Assembly (NCBI GenBank): GCA_900455155.1
Contig: UGUC01000004.1
Coordinates: 682,001-746,000 of the forward strand
Reading direction: 5' to 3'
DNA from: Providencia stuartii
GTDB taxonomy: Bacteria; Pseudomonadota; Gammaproteobacteria; Enterobacterales; Enterobacteriaceae
Length of the DNA: 64,000 bases
The translations under genes were made by a program, and so were the position numbers. Positions 1-9,791 of the stretch are shown one piece after another; position 1 is the stretch's first letter; the number at the start of each line of letters is the position of its first letter. Below the pieces are notes generated by a model. That model saw only the letters and a list, made by a program, of their open reading frames with translations. It did not search any database and had not been told where the DNA came from.

Positions 1-1325
1 CGATATAAAATCGCAACTGTTTTTTTAATCGGCTTCTTTATCGACTGTATTAATATTTTTATGTCAGCGATTGCATTGCCTGATATTGCTTCAGCATTTT
101 CTACCAGCCAATCAATGGTGGCTTGGGTCGCTAATAGTTATATCTTAGGTTTAGTCCTGATCATGCCATTGAGTTTGTGGCTCGCTGGGCAATTAGGTAA
201 CCAGAAACTGCTCAGTATTTCTATGCTGTTATTCTCAGTCAGTGTTTTATTGTGTGGGCTGAGTCATTCAATTTATAGCTTGGTAGTTTGGCGTTTTATT
301 CAAGGCGTTGCTGGTGGGCTATTGATCCCTGTGGGACAGGCTCTCGTTTTTGAGCTATTTCCAGGTAAAGAGCGCCATCGTATTTCAACTTTAATTATGG
401 TTGTCGCTTTAACGGCCCCTGCATTTTCTCCAGCAGTAGGGGGAATGATTATTGATTCATTATCGTGGCGCTGGGTATTTTATGCTAATTTGCCTTTCTC
501 ATTATTTTGCGGCAATCTTAGCATGGTGGTGGGTGAATAATGATGGGCGGCAACAAAGAGAAAAACCTGATGTGATAGGGTTGATTATTGGTGAGCTTTA
601 GCTTACTGTTCTTATTGTTATCCTTTTCATTTTATAACGACTATCATAGCCTTGTGCTGGCCGTAAGTAGCTTTCTATTTTCCGCTTTTATTCTGGTTTT
701 ATATCTTCAATACGCCAAAAAATGTTCGGCGCCCATTTTAAATTTTCAGTTACTCGTAAATAGCAATTTGCGTAATGCTTTTATTGTTTATTACGCAGTA
801 CCTGGTGTATTTACAGGTGTCAATTTACTCAATATTTTTAACTTACAAAGCAATTTGCATTTTAGTGCAGCTCAGACGGGTATGTTTATGCTGCTATATG
901 CCGCGGGGGCACTACTATCAATGCTAAGTGGTGGTTACCTCTATCACCAAGTTGGTAAGAAAACGCTATTTTTTGCAGGAATGACGACTCATAGCTTAGG
1001 AATAATGTTGCTGTTTTGGGTATCAAGTTATTCAGATTTGCCTCTACTCATTGCTGCTTATTTATTAATGGGGGCTGGTGGTGGGTTGTGTACTAATACC
1101 GCTCAGATCAGTGCATTAATTGATTTTTCAGGGAAGGATTTATTGCAAGGGAGTGTGCTATGGAATATTAATCGCCAAGTTTCGTTCAGTGTGGGAACGG
1201 TCGTGTTGGTATCTATTTTTAGTGTCGTCACCGTACAAAATGATTTATTACGCTATCAGTATACCTTCATGATAGCAGCGGTTGTCGGCCTACTATCATT
1301 AATCGCAGTATTAAAAGAGAGATAA
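1..1325 (+). CDS. MFS drug/metabolite exporter, 5' partial, two apparent frameshifts
   Basis: Major facilitator superfamily transporter of the inner membrane; substrate unknown. The reading frame is open from base 1, so the true start lies upstream. Frame 1 runs to about 500 and gives typical DHA2-type segments: the RFIQGVAGG loop, then a 'SPAVGGMI' motif C followed by WRWVFYANLP. Reading then continues in frame 2 (AAILAWWW...PDVIGLIIG) to about 588, and in frame 3 to the stop at 1325. Both shifts are single extra bases, so an intact ancestor or a sequencing error is likely; with two shifts a pseudogene cannot be excluded. The next gene starts 3 bases after the stop, suggesting co-transcription. 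Confidence 0.75.
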
Positions 1326-1328
1326 TTT

Positions 1329-1722
1329 ATGAGTCACATGGAAAAAGCGTTGCAGAGTGTTATAGATCTACATATCTTGATTGAAAATGTATTTACTGGC
1401 AAAGATACGCATGCATTAACCCCTTTATTAGCTAGCTTTGATGATGCTTTTGCAATGGTGACAATTAAGGGAGAACGTATTGGTTTAGAGCAAGTGAATG
1501 AGTTGTTTAGCCAAAATATAGGCACAAGACCTTCACTTACAATCACATTATCAGATATTAAACCAATTTTTGAGCTAGGTGAGTATTGCTGGATACAGTA
1601 TCAAGAGTTGCATGAAACCCCTGAATCAAGGCTGTTACGAACTGCTACGGTTTGTATTAAGGTACTCGGGGAACGTTGTTTTTTGGGTATATTTGCATGA
1701 AACTCCTATAAATAAAAACTAA
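1329..1722 (+). CDS. small NTF2-like (SnoaL/ketosteroid isomerase-type) protein, frameshifted near its end
   Basis: Unrecognised small protein whose pattern fits the NTF2-like alpha+beta barrel: an N-terminal helix, 'LLASFDDAFAMV', then strands ending in an aromatic-rich tail. As read, the frame stops at 1700 with CFLGIFA. Removing one T from the six-T run at 1679-1684 gives the usual NTF2-like ending (CFWVYLHET...) and a stop at 1720-1722, for about 130 residues. It follows the MFS gene directly and precedes a hairpin terminator, so the two probably form one transcript. Any enzymatic role is unknown; the family assignment is an inference from pattern only. Confidence 0.55.
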
Positions 1723-1731
1723 CTTACTTAT

Positions 1732-1773
1732 TAAAGCGTTAGCGTATTTTTGAACAGTAGGCTAACGTTTTTT
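1732..1773 (+). terminator. rho-independent terminator
   Basis: Stem CGTTAGC (1737-1743) pairs with GCTAACG (1761-1767) and is followed by a run of six T. It ends the MFS/NTF2-like transcript. Confidence 0.7.
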
Positions 1774-2239
1774 CATCTTCATTATCATTTTTAATCGAAT
1801 TTTCGACATATTGGCTGGGGATAACTAAGATATTCCTTTATACATTAAAATGTTGCTCACATGTGCGAGCGACTATGCTGCCATCATTATCACTATTTCC
1901 AACCCAGTTAAAGTCATCACGCTACTTAATCATGGTCTCGTTTTCCCTTTATTAAAAGACTAAGATAATAAGAATTAGATAATCACAGTTTGGTTTATGA
2001 GCATTTTTAACTTGTCGTTAGAATAAAAATCACCTATTAAGCGTAATTTTGTTATTAATGTTTTTTATTGGCTATTTACTCTTAAATAGTCTGTACAGAA
2101 TTACAGTGGTTTTTAAATGAAAGGTAATTACACTTAATAAGGGTTTTAATTAAAGGTAGCTGAAAAATTGCTATGATATAAAAATGAGAGTTATCTTATA
2201 CGATAAAAAGTTTTGTACTGACGCTATTTGTCACTGAGT
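1774..2239. other. AT-rich intergenic region without a supported gene
   Basis: About 460 bases with many stops in all frames. I see no RNA gene and no protein family here. A short minus-strand stretch (about 1780-1940) is fairly open apart from two stops, but resembles nothing I recognise. Confidence 0.5.
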
Positions 2240-2267
2240 TTGATATTCTTTGTGTAATCAATATTAA
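2240..2267 (+). promoter_or_regulatory. possible sigma-70 promoter of the WYL regulator gene
   Basis: TTGATA at 2240-2245 and TATTAA at 2262-2267 are separated by 16 bases, 24 bases upstream of the WYL gene start. The match is moderate and the surroundings are AT-rich, so chance is possible. Confidence 0.3.
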
Positions 2268-2290
2268 CCTAAATCATAGTTGGTGATAAA

Positions 2291-3151
2291 ATGGATGACT
2301 ATAAAAAAAATCAAGGAGTCAGATTAGCAACAATTATTCTCGAAGCATATCTTTATGGTGAAGTAGATAAGTATGAATTAGCCTCTCGTTTTAAAGTCAG
2401 CGAGCGGACGATTTATCGAGATTTGAATTCGCTAAACTTAATTTTAGAGCATAAAGGGAATTCAAAGTATGGTTTTTCGACAGTTGTCGAATATTATAAA
2501 ATGATTTCTTTTTTTGGTATAGATAAGTATTTGCCTGATTTTAGTCAGTCTTTTTTGAAGAGTATTCCTGAGACTATTCAGAACAGAAGTGTTCTCATTA
2601 AATTTAATGGCATTGAGCATAAGATCAAGAGTTACTTAAAAACACATTATGAAAGAATTAGGTATGCAATTGATAATAAAAGAGAATGTCATATTTTGTA
2701 TAAAAGCAAAAATCGGACAATATATCCATATAAGCTCATCTGTCACAATACGATTTGGTACTTGAATGCCATTGAAGAGGGGAAGCTTAAATCATTTTCA
2801 CTAAATAGGATTGAATGGTTAGATGTCAGCAAAAAAACTTTTTTACCTGATAATAATATTGTCAATATGTTAATGGAGAGTAAAGACCCATGGACTAGCC
2901 ATAATTATTTTCATGCTCGAGTTTTGGTTTCAAAGTCGATAGCTGATTACTTCAAAAGAAGAGATGTTTTACCTAATCAGTGTATTGTTGATGAAAGTAG
3001 TGATTCTCTAACTATTTCATGCTCTGCGATGAGTGAAAAACAAATTTTACCTTTAATTCAATATTGGATCCCAAATATTAAAGTTTTAGAGCCAGAATGG
3101 TTAAAGATAAAGTTTGAACAAAACCTACGGGATTATATTAGTCAATTGTAA
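2291..3151 (+). CDS. WYL-domain transcriptional regulator
   Basis: DNA-binding regulator of 286 residues. The N-terminus (about 10-60) is a winged helix-turn-helix of the HTH_11/DeoR type (YELASRFKVSERTIYRDLNSL). Residues about 125-190 form a WYL domain in which the name-giving residues appear as 'IWYLNAIEEGK', followed by FSLNRIEWL. WYL regulators such as BrxR and CapW repress phage-defence operons and are thought to sense nucleic acid or nucleotide ligands. This gene sits 37 bases upstream of a membrane-protein/HNH/Cys-cluster operon on the same strand, so it is probably its local regulator. The ligand is unknown. Confidence 0.85.
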   Translation: MDDYKKNQGVRLATIILEAYLYGEVDKYELASRFKVSERTIYRDLNSLNLILEHKGNSKYGFSTVVEYYKMISFFGIDKYLPDFSQSFLKSIPETIQNRSVLIKFNGIEHKIKSYLKTHYERIRYAIDNKRECHILYKSKNRTIYPYKLICHNTIWYLNAIEEGKLKSFSLNRIEWLDVSKKTFLPDNNIVNMLMESKDPWTSHNYFHARVLVSKSIADYFKRRDVLPNQCIVDESSDSLTISCSAMSEKQILPLIQYWIPNIKVLEPEWLKIKFEQNLRDYISQL

Positions 3152-3188
3152 CTAGTTATTTTCATTTTATTAAAACTGAGAGGATTGT

Positions 3189-4265
3189 ATGGCAATACCA
3201 TTTATTATTGCTGGTGCAGCTATTGCGGCCGCCGCGTTTGGTGGAAAGAAAGCTTATGACGGATACCAAACAAAATCAGAAGCTGACGATATTTTAGAGA
3301 GCTCTAAACGTCGTTATGATGAAAAAAAAGAAGTGCTAGAGTCAATAAATGTTAGCACGACAACGGAATTAGAAAAGTTAGGTACGCTTGAGTTAAAAAT
3401 CGGTAAAAGTTTCAATAAATTTAACACTATCGCACAATCAATATTAAAGCAGCTTAATGAATCAGGACAGGATATTTCAATTTCGATTCCACGTCATGAA
3501 ATCAATAAAATTGAAAACCTCGCTATTTCAGCGACAGAGTATCTTGGAACCTTAGTGGGAGCCGGTGCATCAAGTGCTGCTGCGGGGTTTGCTGTCTATG
3601 GTGGTGTTATGGCATTCGCGGCTGCATCTACAGGAACACCAATTGCAGCGCTTTCAGGTGCGGCTGCTTATAATGCGACAATGGCGGCTATCGGTGGTGG
3701 TTCTCTAGCTGCTGGAGGTTGGGGGATGGCAGGTGGAGCAATGGTGTTAGGTGGTGCTGTTGTTGCTCCTATCTTAGCGATTGCTGGTTGGGCTTATAAT
3801 TCTCACGCTGAAAAAGCATTAGATAATGCCCAAAAAATTCGCTCTGAAGTTAATGGTGCCGTTGCAAAAATGACTTTGGCTTATGAAAATTTAACCAAAA
3901 CCAAAGAGTACGTTGTCGCTATTTATCATGTTTTAGAAGCACAATTTACCGTGTTTAAACCATATCTATTAGCACTCATAGAAGCCGACAAAATGATTCA
4001 ACGTAATAAAGCATTAGGTCAGGCTAACACCCATGGCATTACGGATGAGTTAAAGCTCACTATTAATAATGGTTATAAACTTGCAGCTATTATGACTAAC
4101 CTAATTACGACACCATTATTTAAGCCGAAATTAAATCAAAATAATGAGGCTATTATTGTTGATGAGGTTATCGAGATTGAAACAGATAGCCATGGTCTGA
4201 AAATATTAAATCAGGAATGTTTAGATAAGCGATTAGATGAAACTAAGCGTTTTACGTTATCTTGA
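3189..4265 (+). CDS. Gly/Ala-rich membrane-associated protein of unknown function
   Basis: 358 residues, no family recognised with certainty. A hydrophobic Ala-rich N-terminus (residues 4-18) is followed by a charged, probably coiled segment (30-115). A long Gly/Ala-rich hydrophobic block (about 118-205) could form two or more membrane hairpins. A largely helical C-terminal part follows. The layout recalls pore-forming or membrane-perturbing proteins, but that is only an analogy. A good ribosome binding site (GAGAGGA) precedes the ATG. It lies between the WYL regulator and an HNH/membrane protein, which suggests a joint task at the membrane. Confidence 0.7.
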   Translation: MAIPFIIAGAAIAAAAFGGKKAYDGYQTKSEADDILESSKRRYDEKKEVLESINVSTTTELEKLGTLELKIGKSFNKFNTIAQSILKQLNESGQDISISIPRHEINKIENLAISATEYLGTLVGAGASSAAAGFAVYGGVMAFAAASTGTPIAALSGAAAYNATMAAIGGGSLAAGGWGMAGGAMVLGGAVVAPILAIAGWAYNSHAEKALDNAQKIRSEVNGAVAKMTLAYENLTKTKEYVVAIYHVLEAQFTVFKPYLLALIEADKMIQRNKALGQANTHGITDELKLTINNGYKLAAIMTNLITTPLFKPKLNQNNEAIIVDEVIEIETDSHGLKILNQECLDKRLDETKRFTLS

Positions 4266-4320
4266 TGGCATCATAAATCATAAGTAGCAGTACTTTCACT
4301 GCTACTTATAGGTAAGACAT

Positions 4321-5893
4321 ATGCAACAGACAAATTATAATTGGCAAAAAGAAGTGAATGATACGATTGTTCAAAGTTTAGTCACTTCCTTTGGTTTGGA
4401 TTTTTTATTATTAAAAGATAAAAAAGGGGGGGGATGTTGATACGGTGCATAATGTCAGAAATGATATTTGGGCAACCGAGGAAGAAAAAAATCGTTATCA
4501 GGATCGTGGTGAATATGATTCACATGCATACCACAGCCACGAGAATTACAAAGAGACAAACCGCAAAGGCAAACAAAAAAAGTTAGCGGGTGAGTTAACG
4601 GACTCCTATACAGGAGAAACGTTTAGCCAACATGATGTGACTAATCTTGATCATATTATTGCGGCTTATGAAGTGCATAATGACCCTGCACGTGTTCTTG
4701 CTGAAATTGACGGTGCGGATTTAGCTAACCGTGACTCAAATTTGACCTTTACGAATGAAACATTAAATAAGTCGAAAAAAGCCAAAAAAATGGCAGACTT
4801 TATTTCGAATCTAAAGTCACAGCAAACACTGCTTAAAGCAGAAATTAGTGCATTAGAAAGTAAAGGGCAACTAACCGATATTGAGTTAAAAAAACTCAAG
4901 ACACTTAAGAATAAGCAGAAAGCCAATTTTGATGCCATGAAGGCTGTCGATGAAAAGGCCAGAAAACAGTATGATGCAGAAATTAGTAGCAAGTACTACA
5001 GTAGCAGTAAGTTTTTTGTGAATACGGCATCAGCGGCTATTAACACTGGGTTGAGAATGGGAGCAAGGCAAATGCTAGGGATTGTATTTGCAGAGCTTTG
5101 GTTTGAATTAAAAGATTCGATTCCTAAATTGATTGAACAGCATAAAACAAACTTTAAATTTAAACTTTTCTTGGAGGATTTGAAAGGTGTTGTTACGAAT
5201 ATTTGGGAAAGATTAAAAGCTCGTTTTAAAGATTTTTGGACTGAGTTTAATAATGGGTTGTTTGGTGGGTTATTAGCCAGTGTTACAACCACCATGTTGA
5301 ATATTTTCCTAACATCGACAAAAATGATAGGGAAGTTAATCCGAGAGTCTGCAAATAGCCTATTTTCTGCTGTGAAGCTGCTCTTTTTTAATCCAGAAAA
5401 TTTAGCATTAGGGGATTTACTAAAATCAGCCATTAAAATTATATCGACCAGTATTTCTGTTGTACTCGGTTCAATGATAACAACATACTTGAATGGAATA
5501 TTATCATTCCCATTCGGTAATGATGTTGCGCTATTCATTGGGGCTTTAGTCTCTGGTTTATTGACATTGGCGATGTGCTATTATTTAGAGCACAGTAATT
5601 TAATGCAAAAGATTTGGCGTTTTTTAAATAAATTCCGCAATAAATATGAGCTAACATTAAAGTACTACCGAGATGTTAATGCTGCTTTAGATAAATACCT
5701 AACAGAACTTGCTCAGCTTGAATTTAATTTTAATGTTGCTGAAATGCAGACGTTTACCCATGCATTGCAGGCGACAAATACAGAATATGAGCGAAAAATT
5801 ATTCTTAATCAGGAAATTAAACGGAGCAATATTGCATTACCCTATGATGTAGATAGTGATGATTCATTCAGTGATTGGCTGGATTCATTATGA
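4321..5893 (+). CDS. HNH-type nuclease domain fused to a C-terminal membrane region (apparent frameshift in a G8 run)
   Basis: The ATG at 4321 has a good RBS (AGGTAAG) and opens a frame that is broken at the G8 run 4426-4433. Dropping one G joins ...KDKKGGDVDTVHNVRNDIW to the long frame and gives 523 residues. Repaired residues about 90-155 look like an HNH (beta-beta-alpha metal) nuclease: LTDSYTGE, then LDHI (His111), SNL (Asn140) and LNKSKK (Asn149). No zinc CxxC pairs are visible. A Lys-rich coiled region (about 160-225) and hydrophobic segments at about 315-340 and 365-425 follow, suggesting membrane anchoring. Its stop overlaps the next start by 4 bases. The nuclease call is an inference from motif spacing. 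Confidence 0.65.
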
Positions 5894-6162
5894 TTTTAGA
5901 AACCGAGCTATTTCCTTGTGATAAATGTGGGGCATGCTGCCGCCATGTTGATCGCGCTAATGAAACTCAATTTCTTGATAGAGGCGACGGTATCTGTAAA
6001 CATTATAATGAAACTAGCATGTTATGCACTATTTACGAAGAGCGCCCAGATATCTGTCGTGTCGATAAACAGTATTTGCTTCATTATCACGATCAATATA
6101 CATGGCATGAATTTGTTGAAGTGAACAGAATTGCCTGTGAAATCATACTGGGCAGTGAATAA
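5890..6162 (+). CDS. YkgJ-type cysteine-cluster protein
   Basis: 90-residue protein with the CxxCGxCC pattern (CDKCGACC) near its start, then C (GICKHY), C (MLCTIY) and ERPDICR, as in the YkgJ family of presumed zinc/iron-binding proteins. The ATG at 5890 overlaps the preceding stop (ATGA), a sign of translational coupling, so I prefer it over the upstream TTG at 5875. It is the last gene of the WYL-linked operon; a strong terminator follows. The biochemical role of YkgJ-like proteins is not settled. Confidence 0.8.
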   Translation: MILETELFPCDKCGACCRHVDRANETQFLDRGDGICKHYNETSMLCTIYEERPDICRVDKQYLLHYHDQYTWHEFVEVNRIACEIILGSE

Positions 6163-6186
6163 TTTTGACTTATGCTATATCCGTTT

Positions 6187-6227
6187 AATAAGACCATTAC
6201 TAAACCTTTTAGTGATGGTCTTATTTT
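6187..6227 (+). terminator. rho-independent terminator
   Basis: AATAAGACCATTAC (6187-6200) pairs almost fully with GTGATGGTCTTATT (6212-6225) across an 11-base loop. It closes the WYL-linked operon. T residues flank the arms, so it may work in both directions. Confidence 0.75.
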
Positions 6228-6355
6228 ATGAATTGATAAAGTAGGCTTGGTTTATCAACGTCCCCCATAACTTAGTTAATGATCCCTTTTCATTAAACCC
6301 ACAGGCGTGATCTTATTGATCCCTAGCATTAAATGATATTCAATCTCATTTATTA

Positions 6356-6384
6356 TTGACCGTCGGTCGGTCGATAATTATGAT
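6356..6384 (+). promoter_or_regulatory. sigma-70 promoter overlapped by an operator-like GACCG/CGGTC palindrome
   Basis: TTGACC (6356-6361), a 17-base spacer and TATGAT (6379-6384) form a near-consensus promoter. The spacer contains GACCGTCGGTC (6359-6369, a 5-1-5 palindrome) and a further CGGTC repeat, typical of TetR-family operators. It lies 32 bases upstream of the exporter start. No TetR gene is adjacent in this window. Confidence 0.6.
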
Positions 6385-6415
6385 AAAGGCATCATTTGAT
6401 GGGAAGGTGAGAATA

Positions 6416-7879
6416 ATGAAACGTCTTTTTTTGATCTCTGCCGTCTGTTTAGGCACGTTTATGGCGACATTAGATATCAGCATCGTCAATGTTGCATTAC
6501 CTGCAATTCAACGGGATCTCAATGCTGATATGGGAATGCTCCAGTGGATCATTGATGCTTATGCGCTTTGTTTATCTGCATTGATTTTGTCTGTGGGGCC
6601 GATTAGTGATCGCTATGGGCGTAAAAAAGTGTGGCTAGCAGGGATCGCCATTTTTACATTTGGCTCTGCCCTTTGCGCGATAGCGACGACAACAAATATG
6701 CTGATTTGGGGAAGAGTGACCCAAGGCATTGCGGCAGCAGCACTGATCCCCGGTGCTTTATCTATTATTACCCAAGCATTTTTGAATGATATTGAGCGAG
6801 TGAAGATAATTGGGATCTGGTCTGCTGTGAGTGCATTATCATTGATAATTGGTCCTATTTTAGGTGGGTTATTAGTTGAACTGTTTGATTGGCCAACGAT
6901 CTTTTTAATTAATCTTCCTCTTGGAATAGTCACTTTGTTGTTGGGTTGGATAGGTATTGATGAAAGTGCAGATCCTGAGAAAGCCGCCTTTGATCCATTA
7001 GGCCAATGCTTGAGTATTGTTGCGCTTGCGGGTGTGACATATGGCTTAATTGAAGCAGGAGCGCAAGGGTGGGGAAGCGTTATGACGATAGGGGGATTAA
7101 CTGTAGGTTTTCTCGCTTTGATCAGTTTTGTGATAGTCGAAATGAAAGTCGCAAAGCCTTTATTTCCCATCTTTTTGTTTAAAACTAATCAATACTTTTT
7201 TCAATACAACGTGGCCTCTTTTACGCTTGGTTTTGCGACCTACAGCAATGTATTTTTTATCGCCTTATTTCTACAAAAAGGGCAGGGTTGGGGAGCCTTT
7301 GAGGCTGGATTGCGTATGGCTCCTGAATTTGTTGCCATGGCACTATTTTCTTTCTCTTTCGGTCACTTGACTCGATTGACGAGTGTCAGAAATTTAATGA
7401 TTTTAGGGTTTGTGCTTATTGCACTAACATCTACTGCGCTTGGTTTGGTGAATGCAGATACGGCTTATACGGTTATTGCTTTGCTTTTATTTGTGCTGGG
7501 GGCTGGGATGGGAATGGCGACACCGGCGATAGGAGCTTTGATTATGGGGAGTGTTGATAAAGCCTATTCAGGGGTTGCCTCCGCGGTGATGAATGCGTTA
7601 CGGCAAACAGGCATGACATTGGGGATCGCACTATTAGGGACATTAATGACGCATCAAGCACTCAATCAATTACAGCATGATGAAATGTTAATGGCAACCG
7701 TACCTACTCAAGAAGTCAGTTTACTTATTAATAATTCTTCCTCTGTTACCTTACCTTATGTTGCTCAAGCTGTTCGAGCGGCAATGACATCAGGGTTTAA
7801 TGTGGCGATGATAGGTGGGGCGGGTGTTGTGGTTTTCACGCTATGGTTGATTGTTAAACGTCGAAAAGTGAACATTTAG
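6416..7879 (+). CDS. MFS drug exporter, DHA2 family (14-TMS, EmrB/QacA/SmvA type)
   Basis: Proton-driven multidrug exporter of the inner membrane, 487 residues from the chosen start. Family motifs: 'TLDISIVNVALPAI' in TM1 (motif D1), GPISDRYGRKK (motif A), WGRVTQGIAAA (motif B) and 'GPILGGLLVE' (motif C), with about 14 hydrophobic segments. The upstream TTG at 6356 is inside the promoter, and the ATG at 6416 has an AGGTGAG site, so I start there. The palindrome in the promoter suggests induction by a TetR-type repressor encoded elsewhere. Substrates (biocides, dyes) are inferred from SmvA/QacA relatives only. Confidence 0.85.
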   Translation: MKRLFLISAVCLGTFMATLDISIVNVALPAIQRDLNADMGMLQWIIDAYALCLSALILSVGPISDRYGRKKVWLAGIAIFTFGSALCAIATTTNMLIWGRVTQGIAAAALIPGALSIITQAFLNDIERVKIIGIWSAVSALSLIIGPILGGLLVELFDWPTIFLINLPLGIVTLLLGWIGIDESADPEKAAFDPLGQCLSIVALAGVTYGLIEAGAQGWGSVMTIGGLTVGFLALISFVIVEMKVAKPLFPIFLFKTNQYFFQYNVASFTLGFATYSNVFFIALFLQKGQGWGAFEAGLRMAPEFVAMALFSFSFGHLTRLTSVRNLMILGFVLIALTSTALGLVNADTAYTVIALLLFVLGAGMGMATPAIGALIMGSVDKAYSGVASAVMNALRQTGMTLGIALLGTLMTHQALNQLQHDEMLMATVPTQEVSLLINNSSSVTLPYVAQAVRAAMTSGFNVAMIGGAGVVVFTLWLIVKRRKVNI

Positions 7880-7902
7880 TGTATTAATTAGGCGAATAAA
7901 AA

Positions 7903-7926
7903 AAACACCTGCCGAAGCAGGTGTTT
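7903..7926. terminator. bidirectional terminator between the exporter and rpoD
   Basis: A 10-bp perfect stem (AAACACCTGC / GCAGGTGTTT). On the minus strand the loop is a UUCG tetraloop and the U-tract is long, so rpoD transcription ends here. It may also stop the exporter transcript. Confidence 0.85.
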
Positions 7927-7936
7927 AAAGACTGAA

Positions 7937-9791
7937 TTATTCGTCAAGGAAGCTACGTAGAACTTCTGAGCGGCTTGGATGACGCAATTTACGCAGTGCT
8001 TTTGCTTCGATCTGACGGATACGCTCACGGGTAACATCGAACTGTTTACCCACTTCTTCTAGCGTGTGGTCAGTGTTCATATCGATACCAAAACGCATAC
8101 GCAGTACTTTTGCTTCACGTGCAGTCAAGCCAGCTAATACTTCATGAGTTGCCGAACGTAGACTTTCTGAAGTTGCTGAGTCTAATGGCAGTTCTAAAGT
8201 ATTATCTTCAATGAAATCGCCGAGATGTGAATCTTCATCATCACCAATTGGCGTCTCCATAGAGATAGGCTCTTTAGCTATTTTCAGTACCTTACGGATC
8301 TTATCTTCCGGCATCATCATGCGTTCGGCTAACTCTTCTGGTGAAGGTTCACGGCCCATTTCCTGTAGCATCTGACGAGAGATACGGTTCAATTTATTGA
8401 TGGTTTCAATCATGTGAACAGGAATACGGATGGTACGAGCCTGATCCGCGATAGAACGCGTAATTGCCTGACGGATCCACCAAGTTGCATAGGTCGAGAA
8501 TTTATAACCACGGCGATATTCAAACTTATCAACCGCTTTCATCAGACCGATATTCCCTTCTTGGATCAAGTCAAGGAACTGCAAACCACGGTTGGTATAT
8601 TTTTTCGCGATCGAAATAACCAGACGCAAGTTCGCTTCAACCATCTCTTTTTTCGCACGGCGAGCTTTGGCTTCACCAATAGACATGCGACGGTTGATAT
8701 CTTTCACCTGCTCAATAGTCAGGCCTGTTTCTTCTTCAATTTGACGTAATCTTTGCAGACAACGCAAAATCTCTTCTTCAACTTCAACCAGCTTTTCACA
8801 CCAAGGCTTGTTCATCGCTTTGGCGGCTGTTAGCCAAGTTTCACTGGTTTCATTACCGCTAAATAGCGTGATGAAGTTCTTCTTAGGCATTTTGCACTGT
8901 TCAACACACAGTTTCATGATGGTACGCTCTTGAAGGCGAACGCGATCCATCATTTCACGCATGTTATTGACCAGATAGTCAAATTGTTTTGGCACTAAGC
9001 GGAACTGTTTGAAGACTTCAGAAAGCTCTTCAATCGCTTGTGCGGTTTGTGCATTGTTACGACCAAATTGCTTAATGTGCTGACGTGTTTTTTTCGTATT
9101 GCGCGCGCAATTCGCTGAATTTTTCACGGGCTAGTTCAGGATCGATGCTGTTATCATCATCGCTATCGCTGTCATCGCCGTCTTCATCATCTTCGTCTTC
9201 ATCGTCGTCTTTATCTAACTCTTCTTGTGGAAGTTCAGAGCCAACGTGTGTTGCAGTTGGTGCGAGATCTTCCTCAGCGTTAGGGTCGACGAAACCGGTG
9301 ATCAGGTCGGATAAACGGCTTTCGCCTGCCTCGACGTGATCATACTGTTCAAGGAGATAAGTGATGGCTTCAGGGTACTCTGCAACAGAGCATTGAACTT
9401 GGTTTATGCCATCTTCAATACGTTTTGCGATGTCGATCTCACCCTCACGGGTTAAGAGTTCGACCGTTCCCATTTCACGCATATACATGCGCACAGGGTC
9501 TGTAGTACGACCAATTTCACTTTCAACACTGGATAGAACTTGTGCTGCAGCTTCTGCCGCATCTTCATCCGTGTCGGATGTGGTTTCAGCCAGTATCAAA
9601 TCATCGGCGTCAGGTGCTTCTTCCATGACCTGGATGCCCATGTCATTAATCATCTGGATGATATCTTCAATCTGATCTGAATCGACGATATCTTCCGGCA
9701 GATGGTCGTTGACCTCAGCATAGGTTAAGTAACCTTGCTCTTTACCCTTGGTTACGAGTAGCTTAAGCTGCGACTGCGGGTTTTGCTCCAT
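7937..9791 (-). CDS. rpoD: RNA polymerase sigma factor RpoD (sigma-70), apparent single frameshift
   Basis: Housekeeping sigma factor that directs RNA polymerase to -10/-35 promoters. All regions are visible: N-terminal region 1.1 ([20 protein letters not shown]), region 1.2 ([16 protein letters not shown]), a very acidic Asp/Glu spacer, the non-conserved region, region 2 with '[20 protein letters not shown]', region 3 and the region 4 helix-turn-helix ([17 protein letters not shown]). The frame breaks at the T7 run 9088-9094 (plus strand). One base fewer joins ...RAQYEK to TRQHIKQF and gives 617 residues, near the usual 613. As an essential gene, the break is almost certainly a sequence error. 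Last gene of the rpsU-dnaG-rpoD operon. Confidence 0.97.

Noticed and set aside
1780-1940. possible minus-strand gene remnant upstream of the WYL regulator
   Set aside because: Fairly open apart from two stops, but no recognisable motif; indistinguishable from AT-rich chance.
4996-5538. 180-codon minus-strand frame
   Set aside because: Lies wholly inside the HNH/membrane gene; Asn/Ser-rich shadow with no family pattern.
6613-7170. 185-codon minus-strand frame
   Set aside because: Shadow of the MFS exporter; the plus-strand gene has clear transporter motifs.
9085-9339. Ser-rich 84-codon frame on the plus strand
   Set aside because: It is the complement of the acidic Asp/Glu stretch of rpoD; no start context and no homology expected.
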